Assembly (NCBI GenBank): GCA_017508385.1
Contig: JAFVZB010000058.1
Location: 1-41,129 of the forward strand
From: Lentisphaeria bacterium
GTDB taxonomy: Bacteria; Verrucomicrobiota; Lentisphaeria; Victivallales; Victivallaceae
DNA length: 41,129 nt
Direction: 5' to 3'
The first letter of the stretch is position 1, and every line of letters starts with the position of its first letter. The notes under the pieces were generated by a model, which made no database searches, had not been told where the DNA came from, and saw only the letters and a program-made list of their open reading frames with translations. Shown piece after piece: positions 24,387 through 32,467 of this stretch. The position numbers and the translations under genes are program-made.

Positions 24387-25280
24387 TCATTTGATTCCGT
24401 AGTACCAGAAGTGTCTGAAACGCATATCTGATGAAACAGCAGAAGAACCGCCAATGAGAGGAGCATTTTCAAGCGGAGCAACGTGTCCGTCAGCGAAGAG
24501 CACTGAGGGAGCATCGTTGTGGCGGATAAGCTGCTCTTCAATGAGGGCATCACCGTAAAGATAAACACGCCGGGTGTTGTCATAGGTGACACGGTAAGGC
24601 GTGGGGGTTTTGTCTGCGCCGAAAGTCGAAGCTACGGCGACATCCATAAAAACAGCGAGAGCCGAGGGCATTTTCATAGATGCAACTTTTCTGAATCCTA
24701 CTCCGCGAAGTGTGTCAGGACTGTCACCATTGAGACCGTAACTGTATTGGTATGTCATTCCTGCAAGTCCGGCTTCTGAAGGGTTTTCATCAGATGGGCA
24801 CACCATTACCTTTTTGAAACTGGTCCACCCGACTTTTATGCCGGTGTAGTAGGGGTTGACGTCACTGCGCATCCAGTTCTGGAGAGTTCCTTTTTTGTTC
24901 GGCATTCTTGAACCGAACATGACACCGCCATAGTTATCCATATAAATATCGTTCCAGTTGCCGAGCGTTTTGAGATTGCTGTGACAGCCGGTTGTTTTAC
25001 TGCGCTCTCTTGCCGATGAAAGGGCAGGCATCAGTATGCTCGCCAGAATAGCGATGATGGCGATAACTACCAGAAGTTCTATAAGGGTAAAGGAATACGC
25101 GGGGAGAGAGGGAAACTTCTTTTCACGGGAAAAGAAGTTTCCCTCTCTCCCCGCACCCCTCTCACCCTTCAAGAAAAGCGGAGTACTTTTTTGAAAATAA
25201 TACAACGGCAGAACATATATCTTGCAACTTTTACTCACCAGCAGTTCGATCAGTGTGAAGGCGTTTTTGAATTTTTTCAT
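24387..25280 (-). CDS. Prepilin-like protein (H-X9-DG type) split by a palindromic insertion
   Basis: A 297-residue type IV pilin/type II pseudopilin-like protein with two prepilin motifs. MKKFKNA then FTLIELLV (residues 8-15) is interrupted by 48 residues that include the translated palindromic repeat, after which a second FTLIELLV (64-71) leads into [20 protein letters not shown]. The C-terminal [14 protein letters not shown] is the FADGH motif of the large PVC pseudopilin family. The two FTLIELLV codon sets differ at six positions, all third bases. The first motif can no longer lead a transmembrane helix; the second can, but its residue -1 is Ser, not the usual Gly or Ala. Frame is kept throughout, so the gene may still be made. 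It lies in an operon between the beta-helix and M19-like genes. Confidence 0.85.
   Translation of the reverse strand: MKKFKNAFTLIELLVSKSCKIYVLPLYYFQKSTPLFLKGERGAGREGNFFSREKKFPSLPAYSFTLIELLVVIAIIAILASILMPALSSARERSKTTGCHSNLKTLGNWNDIYMDNYGGVMFGSRMPNKKGTLQNWMRSDVNPYYTGIKVGWTSFKKVMVCPSDENPSEAGLAGMTYQYSYGLNGDSPDTLRGVGFRKVASMKMPSALAVFMDVAVASTFGADKTPTPYRVTYDNTRRVYLYGDALIEEQLIRHNDAPSVLFADGHVAPLENAPLIGGSSAVSSDMRFRHFWYYGIK
25098..25192 (-). repeat. Palindromic dispersed repeat, copy C, inside a prepilin gene
   Basis: A shortened copy lacking the CATCATCTCCCCATA tail. The hairpin arms are a perfect 25-bp inverted repeat around CACGGG. Both arms are one base shorter (GGGAAAC/GTTTCCC) than in the other copies (GGGAAAAC/GTTTTCCC). 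The change is matched in both arms, so pairing is preserved. In the gene direction it reads opposite to copies A, B and D relative to their upstream genes. Confidence 0.85.
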
Positions 25281-25331
25281 TTTTTTACCTTTCCTTTTGG
25301 GGTTGTCTGTTTTGTAACACTCTATTATTAT

Positions 25332-27170
25332 TTAATCCATATCTTCCAAAATACCGGCGTTTTCCGCAATTTTTTCGTCAGGAGTCTGAAACGCTCCTGC
25401 ATACTTGAAGTTTTCTGGCATTCCGTCGATTTTTACAGACGGAGTGAATTTTTCGGGAACGAATGAGTTTTTGCGCCAGTTGACCAGCACATCCTCACCC
25501 TTTTTCGTCACCTGACCTTTCACCGCAGGGAAAACCGGATGCCATTTGCCGATGAGAGCGAAACGGTTGTTGACGTAATTGTACGCTTTGACTCCGCCAT
25601 CGCCCTTTTTGCGCATGGAGTTGCTGATAGTTCCCATCACGCCGAGGTTGTTGTAAAAGTTGACATTGGTTATCTTTTGCTTAGGAGCTCCGAGGTCTCC
25701 GACCAGCCTGAATCCGGGTTCAATGATGGTGTTGTTGAAGATGTGTATTCCCTCAGGAATATTTATCTCGTTCCAGTTGAAATTGCGCATATCTTTCATT
25801 TCAGCGACCTGCGGTCTTGTTGCCTGACTTGCCGGAATTCCGATTTTGAAGGCACTGGTAAAGCCGAAGTCAAAGATATTTGCAGGAGTAAGATAGAAAA
25901 GATTTTGATAGACGTAGATCGGCCCGGGCCACGGCGGACCATCTATCGGCTGGTACGATACGCTCTGGAAAGTATCCACAAAACGGTTGCGCCTGATGTG
26001 ACAGTTCTTGCCGTGGGGTTCAGTCTGGATGGCGTTGTCGATACATTTGGCAAAGAGACAACCTTCGACCACGGTGTTTTCCGAGCTGCCCATGCGGGCA
26101 AAACCATCAAAAACGTCGTGGATATAGCAGTTTCTCAAAATCCAGTTGTTGCCGATGTTGTTGATAATGCCCGTTTCATAATAGACGTTGGTACCCTTTG
26201 ACGGGTGTTTGTGCACCCAGAAGTGAAATTTCCGGTCGGCAGGATTTTTGATGACGGCTTTTCCGCTCCTCACCAGTTTGATCAACTCTCCCACATCATC
26301 ATATATCGGGAAATTGTGCCACTCGCAGTGCTCAACGGTGATGTTGCAGCTTGCTTTGGCGAGACGCTCTTTATCCCCGCCGATAAATCTGCCCGACACT
26401 CCGCCTGCCATGCAGCCGAGGAAGAGAGAGTTTCTGACGGTGACATCGTTTCCGCAAACGTAAACTGCAGTTCTCTGGGGAGTTTCAAAAGTTATTCCGT
26501 CAATGATGACGTTGAGGCTCTGCCCCGGAGTGCCCTGAATACCGAAGTTGTAATAAACTGAGTTGGGAATTTCAGCATCAGTGTGTTTCCCTTTGGTCGG
26601 AGCGACTGCCATGGTGTGCTCATTGGGGTCGGATGAACCGTATTTGCCATCCTGCCTGAGTCTGACATAGAGTTTTTTGCTTTTCCGGTCATAGAAAAAT
26701 CCGTGACGGGGACCGGGAACTCCCGGCTTGGCTTCAAAGGACATCAACAGTTTGAGACTTTTGTAGGGGAAGAGATCGACTCCGCTGTAAAGCACCCGCG
26801 GAGGGAACGGATGAGCGGTCGTAACCGAGTACGTTCCCGTTGCTTTATCATGGAGCTGCCACTTGACGGCTTGGGTACGGATAGCTTTATCAGCTCCGGT
26901 GATGATGACCCGGTTCTTTTGTATTTTGTCGGCTTTGAAAGTTACAGGAGCCGACTTTTTTCCGAAGCGTCTGAGGTGCACGGTTTCAAAATAGACTCCG
27001 GGCTTGATGATGACCGTATCCCCCGGATTTACGATATCGGCAGCCGATTGGATTTGTCTGAACGGCTTTTGAGCACTGCCGTCACCTCCTGACGGAGCGT
27101 GGACATCTACAAACAGGGTTGCACTTTGGCAGAGATATATCGGAAGCAGCATAAACAACAGTTTTTTCAT
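25332..27170 (-). CDS. Secreted right-handed beta-helix protein (pectate-lyase-like fold)
   Basis: A 612-residue protein with a Sec signal peptide (about residues 1-17) followed at once by the DUF1565-like start FVDVHAPSGGDGSAQKPF and QSAADIVNPGDTVIIKPGVY. The centre shows repeated short strands with Asn/Gly-rich turns typical of parallel beta-helices (VTVRNSLFLGCMAGG, ILRNCYIHDVFDGFARMGSS, VVEGCLFAKCIDNAIQTE). Such proteins are usually polysaccharide lyases or hydrolases; I see no certain catalytic residues. It is exported and sits in an operon with a metallophosphoesterase and an FAD enzyme, suggesting breakdown of a complex glycan. AGGAG lies 12 nt before the ATG. Confidence 0.8.
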   Translation of the reverse strand: MKKLLFMLLPIYLCQSATLFVDVHAPSGGDGSAQKPFRQIQSAADIVNPGDTVIIKPGVYFETVHLRRFGKKSAPVTFKADKIQKNRVIITGADKAIRTQAVKWQLHDKATGTYSVTTAHPFPPRVLYSGVDLFPYKSLKLLMSFEAKPGVPGPRHGFFYDRKSKKLYVRLRQDGKYGSSDPNEHTMAVAPTKGKHTDAEIPNSVYYNFGIQGTPGQSLNVIIDGITFETPQRTAVYVCGNDVTVRNSLFLGCMAGGVSGRFIGGDKERLAKASCNITVEHCEWHNFPIYDDVGELIKLVRSGKAVIKNPADRKFHFWVHKHPSKGTNVYYETGIINNIGNNWILRNCYIHDVFDGFARMGSSENTVVEGCLFAKCIDNAIQTEPHGKNCHIRRNRFVDTFQSVSYQPIDGPPWPGPIYVYQNLFYLTPANIFDFGFTSAFKIGIPASQATRPQVAEMKDMRNFNWNEINIPEGIHIFNNTIIEPGFRLVGDLGAPKQKITNVNFYNNLGVMGTISNSMRKKGDGGVKAYNYVNNRFALIGKWHPVFPAVKGQVTKKGEDVLVNWRKNSFVPEKFTPSVKIDGMPENFKYAGAFQTPDEKIAENAGILEDMD

Positions 27171-27191
27171 AATAAGTTTTCTCCTGTTTGT

Positions 27192-28844
27192 TTAATATCG
27201 TTCAATTCTGGCGTAATTGATTTTGAATTTGAATTTTCCGCCGTCTTTGATGAAGAAATGCAGCTTGGCGCCGTTAAAATCTCTGAGGCTGTAATCAATT
27301 ACACAGCGGATATTTTTTGAGCTTCCCTTCGGAGTGTAAAAACGTTGCGGTATGACTGCTCTTCCGGCTTCGGCAGAGTTGCGCATCTCGATTCTTGAAC
27401 GGCGGTCGGGAGCTTGCTCGATATCTATATCAAAAATAAAGCGTGCACTGCCGATATTGCTCCAGGTGTAATCGTGTAAATAGACCCGGGTTCCGATATT
27501 TTCCTCATTGACTTGATAAAATCCGTCAGGAGTGATTTTGTGCAAATTGGCATCGGTCGCACCGAGAAATCCGTAGCGTGCCACGCACTCTTTCATCGGA
27601 TTTCGGGATTCAAAAATGATTTCGGCACCGGGCTTGCTCTGAAGAGTGAAGTTTGCAGTAAGCGGCATACCCTCTTCCCCTGAAAAGTGTATCGGAGTCA
27701 CCTTGAATTGATACTCGAAGCCGATATCAAAATAGCCGTAGCTGAATGACTTTGAGCAATGTAACGGAGTCTCGTTCTCGCCGTACTCATAGTTGCCGAC
27801 GACTTGTGCATGAGCAAAATTTTTCCATTCGCCGTTCTCTTTCCGGGCAAGTTCTATATTATATCGGAGTATATCTTTGGCCGGTGTGACGACCTGCGGA
27901 AATTTTATTTCCACACTCTTTTCAGTCGGAGTTATTTTGATTGAGGCATCAGAAGCAAAAGCGGGAGCAGTTGATTTTTTCAGGCGGTTTTCCGCACTGT
28001 ACGGAGCAGTTTTTTTGTCAAATGGCAGAGGAAAACTCCAACGTGAAGAGCTTGCGTATTCATTTTGTGTATCAGTAAAATAGCGTTTGAACACGATTTT
28101 ATCCCGGTAAATATCCATGATGCCGGCGACATCGCAGCTCTTTTTGACTCTCATGCTGCCGTGGAGAAAACCGGCATTGATGGCGGTGAAATTTCCCTGC
28201 CAGATATTGAGCTCATTGGTGAGCAGACTGTGGATGTGTCCTGAAATATGCACCGCATCGGGGTGCCGGTCAACCAGAGCTCTGGCGGCAGTGTTGCCGT
28301 TGAGAGTGTTCACGAGTGTATTGTGAAGAGGAACGTGGTCAACGATGAAAAATGGTTTGCCGTTCCGCTCTTTTTCTGCGGCATCGAGCAGTTTTTTGTA
28401 CTTGTCAGGTTGATGATACTGCGGCAGGATGATGAATACAAATCCCTTGTGTTTCACCAGATCGTATGGGTCATTTGTCGCCTTGAGATACTTTTTGACA
28501 TCTTTGAAAGCCTCCCACGGAGAATTTGAGGGATGTCCGATTATATCGTGATAAGCGTAGGCGAAAATTTCAGGAGGTCTTTGCGCCGGTTCGGGATAAA
28601 CCGCATTGAATGTATTGCGATAGTTTTCATACGCCCCGGCATCGTAAACATCGGCGATGTCTCCTGCGTTGATTATCAATTCGACCTTGTGCTTTTTGAA
28701 GAGTTCAAGCGTATCTCGGAGGATTTCACACGATCGTATATCGTTGGTCACATGGGTATCGCTCATGACTCCGACCCTCAGCAGCGGCTGGGCGGAAACG
28801 AGCACCGAGAGAAAAGTTGTAATCAGAGTTAAAATTTGTTTCAT
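27192..28844 (-). CDS. Secreted calcineurin-like metallophosphoesterase
   Basis: A 550-residue protein with a signal peptide (about residues 1-18, ends VLVSA). The phosphoesterase domain begins at VGVMSDTHVTND (Asp29-x-His31), then INAGDIADV (Asp62), DHVPLHN and HISGHIHSLL (GHxH). The usual GNHD box is represented by AYHD, a departure from consensus that may weaken one metal ligand. A C-terminal half (about 280-550) looks like beta-sandwich modules. Activity is likely on phosphate or sulfate-type esters outside the cytoplasm; the substrate is unknown. AAAGGGA precedes the ATG. It follows the FAD enzyme after 14 nt. Confidence 0.8.
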   Translation of the reverse strand: MKQILTLITTFLSVLVSAQPLLRVGVMSDTHVTNDIRSCEILRDTLELFKKHKVELIINAGDIADVYDAGAYENYRNTFNAVYPEPAQRPPEIFAYAYHDIIGHPSNSPWEAFKDVKKYLKATNDPYDLVKHKGFVFIILPQYHQPDKYKKLLDAAEKERNGKPFFIVDHVPLHNTLVNTLNGNTAARALVDRHPDAVHISGHIHSLLTNELNIWQGNFTAINAGFLHGSMRVKKSCDVAGIMDIYRDKIVFKRYFTDTQNEYASSSRWSFPLPFDKKTAPYSAENRLKKSTAPAFASDASIKITPTEKSVEIKFPQVVTPAKDILRYNIELARKENGEWKNFAHAQVVGNYEYGENETPLHCSKSFSYGYFDIGFEYQFKVTPIHFSGEEGMPLTANFTLQSKPGAEIIFESRNPMKECVARYGFLGATDANLHKITPDGFYQVNEENIGTRVYLHDYTWSNIGSARFIFDIDIEQAPDRRSRIEMRNSAEAGRAVIPQRFYTPKGSSKNIRCVIDYSLRDFNGAKLHFFIKDGGKFKFKINYARIERY

Positions 28845-28858
28845 GCTTCAAAATCCCT

Positions 28859-30046
28859 TTATTGCATACACTTCTGACGGTCGAGCTCTTTTTTCAATTC
28901 GGAGTACTCCGGAATTTTCAACGCCGCGGCAATTCCGGCAGCCTGCCCGGTGGCGAGACACTGAGCGGCGAGGCGCACGGCACTTATTGCTTTGGGGTCA
29001 ACATCTATGATGCGTCCGGCAGTGAGCAGATTGGAAATACCTTTGACTTTGATTGCTCCGTAAGGAACGGCAGGTTTTCCGGTGATCTCATTGCCCCACG
29101 GAGAGCTGAACTGTTTGATATAGTGCCCTCCGATATAATTGCCGCAAAAAGCTACCGGTTCAGGAGGAGTCTGCGGATTGTGAATATCCTCCATAGTCAA
29201 CGTACGCTCACCCTTTACCGAGCGGGTGTAGCGGATTCCTGCGATTGGAGAAACTTTGGTCACCACCGCATCGGCAAAGCAGGGAATATATTTGCGCAGA
29301 AACTCCATTATCGGCTCTATCTGCCCGGTAAGTTGGTCGTACATCACACTCAACTCCTGCGGGTCGGCGGCGTTGCCTGATACAGCAGTCAAATTCAAAA
29401 GCACCTCATCTTTGTCGAGAAGCGGCAGACCCATAAACTGACTCTGGATTTTTACCGGAAAATCTTCCACATGGTCACTGAAGAGTTTTTTCACCGTTTC
29501 ACGCTCAAAACCTTTGACATTGCGCACCTTGAACATCACTGTTTTAGTCATGCTCTCTTCAGGAGAGGGAGTGATGATTTCTGCTCCGGCAAGCAGGGAC
29601 AACACTCCGTCGCCCGAGGCATCGACAAAGGTATCGGCGGTGAAATTGAGCATACCGCCTGAAGTCATGACTCCCACCGAAACTATGCGGTTTTTCTGCT
29701 TCTCAACGGAACAGAGCGTCGCATTGTAAAGCGTGGTCACGTTGTGTTCGCTTAAAAGCGAAGTCATTGCCTTTTGCAGGGAGTCCTCATCGGTGATGAG
29801 TTTATTCTGTCTCCACTCAAATGCCCCCATGCTGTCGAGTTTATCCGCAAGCAGTTTGCCGCAGGCACTGCCTGTTGAGCCATTGTTCCAGCCGCTCAAC
29901 ACCGGAGTGAGCGCATAAACCGCACTGCCTCCTGCGGAGGGCATACGGTCAAAGAGCATGACTTTGGCACCGCTTTCAGCAGCTCCGATGGCGGCGGCAA
30001 ATCCTGAAAGACCTGCTCCGCAAATTATGCAATCGTATTGTGCCAT
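28859..30046 (-). CDS. FAD-dependent oxidoreductase
   Basis: A 395-residue flavoprotein with the N-terminal dinucleotide motif CIICGAGLSGFAAAIGAAES (GxGxxG, residues 10-15) and FDRMPSAGGSAVY, then FVDASGDGVLSLLAGAEI and ISNLLTAGRIIDVDPKAIS near the C-terminus, all typical of the FAD_oxidored (PF12831) family. These proteins are common beside sugar-catabolic genes in PVC and Bacteroidota genomes, with mostly unknown substrates. It has no signal peptide and so acts in the cytoplasm. GGAGGTG lies 6 nt before the ATG. Second gene of the operon, 14 nt after the regulator. Confidence 0.85.
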   Translation of the reverse strand: MAQYDCIICGAGLSGFAAAIGAAESGAKVMLFDRMPSAGGSAVYALTPVLSGWNNGSTGSACGKLLADKLDSMGAFEWRQNKLITDEDSLQKAMTSLLSEHNVTTLYNATLCSVEKQKNRIVSVGVMTSGGMLNFTADTFVDASGDGVLSLLAGAEIITPSPEESMTKTVMFKVRNVKGFERETVKKLFSDHVEDFPVKIQSQFMGLPLLDKDEVLLNLTAVSGNAADPQELSVMYDQLTGQIEPIMEFLRKYIPCFADAVVTKVSPIAGIRYTRSVKGERTLTMEDIHNPQTPPEPVAFCGNYIGGHYIKQFSSPWGNEITGKPAVPYGAIKVKGISNLLTAGRIIDVDPKAISAVRLAAQCLATGQAAGIAAALKIPEYSELKKELDRQKCMQ

Positions 30047-30060
30047 AACGCACCTCCCGG

Positions 30061-31293
30061 TTAAAACGAAAAGATGTTGCCCAAAATATTTTCTATTGCC
30101 TGCTTGCGGCGTATCATATTCTCATTTTCTGTCTGCAACAGTTTCAGAAAGTCATTGAGAGCTAAGCGGTTGCCTGCAAATTCCTTCAATCCCATAAGAA
30201 TTACCGCTGTTGAGAGCGGGTCGATGATCTCACGGGGATAGTGGATATTTTTTGTCTCCTGATAAAAGAGTTCATCGCTCAGAACGCCATTGTGACGGCA
30301 GCTTTCTGCGATTTTACGGTTTGACGGAATGTTGTCGTTGGATTCAGCCACAGCCTGCTGAAAATCCTCAGAGAGGGTGTGCGCCGCTATCTGAAAAGCT
30401 GTTTCCGGATAGCGTGAATTCAACGGAACAAAAACTGATTCTGAGACCGGATGAGAACACCGCACCCCATTGAGTTTGGGCATGGGCATGACTCCGCATG
30501 ATTTTTCCATTTCAGGAAAGTAGATGTCTCTTCTGGTGATGACAGAAAATATTTTTTCATGCAATGCCTCAGGTGGCTCAGGAGAAAGTCTCAGTTGTCT
30601 GAAATCATCGAGCACCTTGTCGAGAGAGCCTGCGCAGTAGGCAAGGGAAATCAGCAGGCGGTTGGTTTTCTGCCTGACCGGAAGTTCGCTTTCAGCGACC
30701 AGTTTGAGCAGTTCAGCCATCTCTGAACAGGTGAAGTTGTCAGGAGTGAAATCAGGTTTGTACTTCTGCATCAACTCTTTGTTGTAAGCCATGAGGCAGG
30801 GGCAAAACGAGTAAGCCACGGCATATACCGGAGTTCCTATGTGGTGAAATTCAAACGCCTGATCGAAAAAATCACCGCTTTCCCTGAGTTTGCGGATGAT
30901 TTCCTGCGGCCACGGAATGAAGTGCGATGAGTAATTCATCGGTATGATGGTCGGGAACACTGCAATATCCGCCTCATCGAGAGATTGCACCAGTTCAAAA
31001 CTGACATCGGGGAATTTGCTCAGCCAGAGCTCATGATTTTTCCCTGCAAAATAAACACAGGAACTTTTGAGCAGGCGGAGCACCTTTTTTTCCGGAGGAA
31101 CAACAAACGTTCCACGCCGGTGTATCTGCTGTACCAGACCACGTTTTTTCAGCACGCTCATCGCCCGTGACATGGTCATTCCGGCAACGGAAAACTTTGC
31201 CGCAAGCTCCTTCTCACTCGGGAGTTTGCCGGTGATTTCGCCCGAGCGTATCTGCTTTTCAAGCGTGTTGGCTATTTTTTCAAAACGTACCAT
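30061..31293 (-). CDS. GntR-type regulator fused to a solute-binding-like sensor domain
   Basis: A protein of about 410 residues. The N-terminal GntR winged helix has RFEKIANTLEKQIRSGEITG, LPSEKELAAKFSVAGMTMSR, and RGLVQQIHRRGTFVV. The rest (about 80-400) resembles an ABC-transporter family 1 sugar-binding protein: FELVQSLDEADIAVFPTI, GTPVYAVAYSFCPCLMAYNK, and PVSESVFVPLNSRYPETAFQ. Fusion of a DNA-binding domain to this fold suggests direct sensing of an imported sugar (inference). The ATG at 31293 begins at the natural GntR start; an in-frame GTG at 31323 has no ribosome binding site and adds only 10 residues. First gene of the operon, so it probably controls it. Confidence 0.85.
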   Translation of the reverse strand: MVRFEKIANTLEKQIRSGEITGKLPSEKELAAKFSVAGMTMSRAMSVLKKRGLVQQIHRRGTFVVPPEKKVLRLLKSSCVYFAGKNHELWLSKFPDVSFELVQSLDEADIAVFPTIIPMNYSSHFIPWPQEIIRKLRESGDFFDQAFEFHHIGTPVYAVAYSFCPCLMAYNKELMQKYKPDFTPDNFTCSEMAELLKLVAESELPVRQKTNRLLISLAYCAGSLDKVLDDFRQLRLSPEPPEALHEKIFSVITRRDIYFPEMEKSCGVMPMPKLNGVRCSHPVSESVFVPLNSRYPETAFQIAAHTLSEDFQQAVAESNDNIPSNRKIAESCRHNGVLSDELFYQETKNIHYPREIIDPLSTAVILMGLKEFAGNRLALNDFLKLLQTENENMIRRKQAIENILGNIFSF

Positions 31294-31425
31294 ATCAGAA
31301 TTTTCTTTCAGCAGTTGATGCACACAAAGTAAAAAGAGGCGGCACGCTGAGTCCGGAAAAAAGCGGTTTCATGCGGTGTGTTCTTCCCCCTTTTTTATCT
31401 GTGTTTTGTAACCTAGTCCAGAAAT

Positions 31426-31453
31426 AATATACACGCACATTCTGCAAATGCAA
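31426..31453 (-). promoter_or_regulatory. Promoter of the six-gene regulator operon
   Basis: On the minus strand TTGCAT (31453-31448), a 16-nt spacer and TATATT (31431-31426) lie about 130 nt upstream of the regulator's ATG. It is close to the TTGCAA-TATATT pattern seen elsewhere in the window. The long leader leaves room for operator sites. Confidence 0.5.
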
Positions 31454-31814
31454 GCAAAAAAATCACACTCGGGACAGATTGAGCAGAAAAAATGTTTTTT
31501 GTCGCGGCGGTTTTCAAGAAAATTGAGCTATATACAAGATAATAAAAGGCTCTGTTTCCGACACGGGCAGGTAAAGGTAAATAAAAATTATTGTCCCATT
31601 TGTTGTGAAGAAAGACTACCGACGACGGCGCATTGTGGTCAATCTCGTGCCTTGCTGCTGCGCTGCTTCGGTCATGTACAGTCGTACACTCCCTGCGCTG
31701 CTCGGGCGCAAAACACGACATTGCCTCACACTGCATCCGTCGATGCAAATGAGCGTTTTGCGTTTTGTCGCAAATCCTGCGGCTCGCATATTTCACATAA
31801 ATCAGGACTTTATC

Positions 31815-31929
31815 AAATAAAAAAGTTTCCCGCTTTTCTTGAAAGGGTGAGGGGGGCGCGGGGGGAGCGGGAAAACTTCTTTTCACGGGAAAAGAAGTTT
31901 TCCCTCTCTCCCCGCATCATCTCCCCATA
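31815..31929 (+). repeat. Palindromic dispersed repeat, copy D
   Basis: Same element and orientation as copy A: AAATAAAAAAGTTTCCCGC, palindrome around CACGGG, and GCATCATCTCCCCATA tail. The left arm has two mismatches to the right arm. It ends 31 nt past the YbjN-like 3' end, with its CTCCCCATA end facing that gene. The AAAGGCTCTGTT module joined directly to copy A lies 227 nt away here (31544-31587), as if copy D had been split by an insertion, or A formed by deletion. Confidence 0.85.
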
Positions 31930-31960
31930 CAAGGCGGATGTCGCTGCGGACACCTGATTT

Positions 31961-32446
31961 TTACTCTTCCGTGCTCTCAGTGTCGGAATTTTCGGCTTTG
32001 TCGATCTCTGTCTTGGCATCAGAGAATCCCAGAGCCAGCGCAGCGATTCCGTTGCCGTAGCGGTCAACGGTGAAGCATCCCTGCACTATGCTGTCACGGA
32101 TAACTGCTTCGGAAAGGCTCTCAAGTCCATCACAGTTGACAAAGATTTTGTAACGGATCTCTCCGTCATTAAGATCGACCTCGAAGTTGCCGTTGCGGAG
32201 TCCGTAGTTTGCCATGGTCAGATATTTGAGCAGTTCACCGATATTATCGGGGTCTCCGTTGAGCGGAAGAACAACGTACACCGTGTAGCCATCTTCCGCA
32301 AAAAAGATTATTATTTTGCCTGATTTTATTTTGCTGTCAAGGCTGACTCCCATGTGGATCACCTGGTGCTCAACATCGTATTCGTACTTCCAATCATCTC
32401 CATCGAGCCAATCGCGCACGGCATCAATAATTTTTTCACGATCCAT
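31961..32446 (-). CDS. YbjN-domain protein
   Basis: A 161-residue acidic protein: DREKIIDAVRDWLDGDDWKY, VIHMGVSLDSKIKSGKIIIF, and LLKYLTMANYGLRNGNFEVD. This follows the YbjN/type III chaperone-like fold, one compact alpha/beta domain, and ends in a Ser/Glu-rich tail (DTESTEE). YbjN proteins bind other proteins and are often chaperones or adaptors. It starts 21 nt after the AAA+ ATPase stop and forms a two-gene operon with it, so it is a likely partner of that ATPase (inference). No signal peptide. Confidence 0.75.
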   Translation of the reverse strand: MDREKIIDAVRDWLDGDDWKYEYDVEHQVIHMGVSLDSKIKSGKIIIFFAEDGYTVYVVLPLNGDPDNIGELLKYLTMANYGLRNGNFEVDLNDGEIRYKIFVNCDGLESLSEAVIRDSIVQGCFTVDRYGNGIAALALGFSDAKTEIDKAENSDTESTEE

Positions 32447-32467
32447 CGTCTTTTTCCTTTCTCTTTT

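Larger units (their letters stand above)
31294..31960. other. Intergenic region: regulator promoter, mosaic block and repeat copy D
   Basis: It holds the regulator's promoter (31426-31453) and a mosaic of dispersed-repeat pieces (31544-31587 and 31815-31929) split by a unique-looking 227-nt segment (31588-31814). Overlapping open frames on both strands cover this segment, but none shows a ribosome binding site or a protein motif, so I treat it as non-coding. Confidence 0.5.

Noticed and set aside
25098..25192. Copy C palindrome as an intrinsic terminator
   Set aside because: It is inside a reading frame that stays open across it and has no T-run directly after the stem; operon genes continue downstream.
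31391..31425. Possible GntR operator around CTAGTCCAG near the regulator promoter
   Set aside because: The CTAG centre does not extend into a symmetric half-site pair, and no second copy is visible elsewhere in the operon.
31413..31886. A 157-residue minus-strand open frame between the regulator and the YbjN-like gene
   Set aside because: Its start lies inside repeat copy D and its end covers the regulator promoter; composition is irregular and an equally long frame exists on the other strand. Treated as repeat-derived non-coding DNA.
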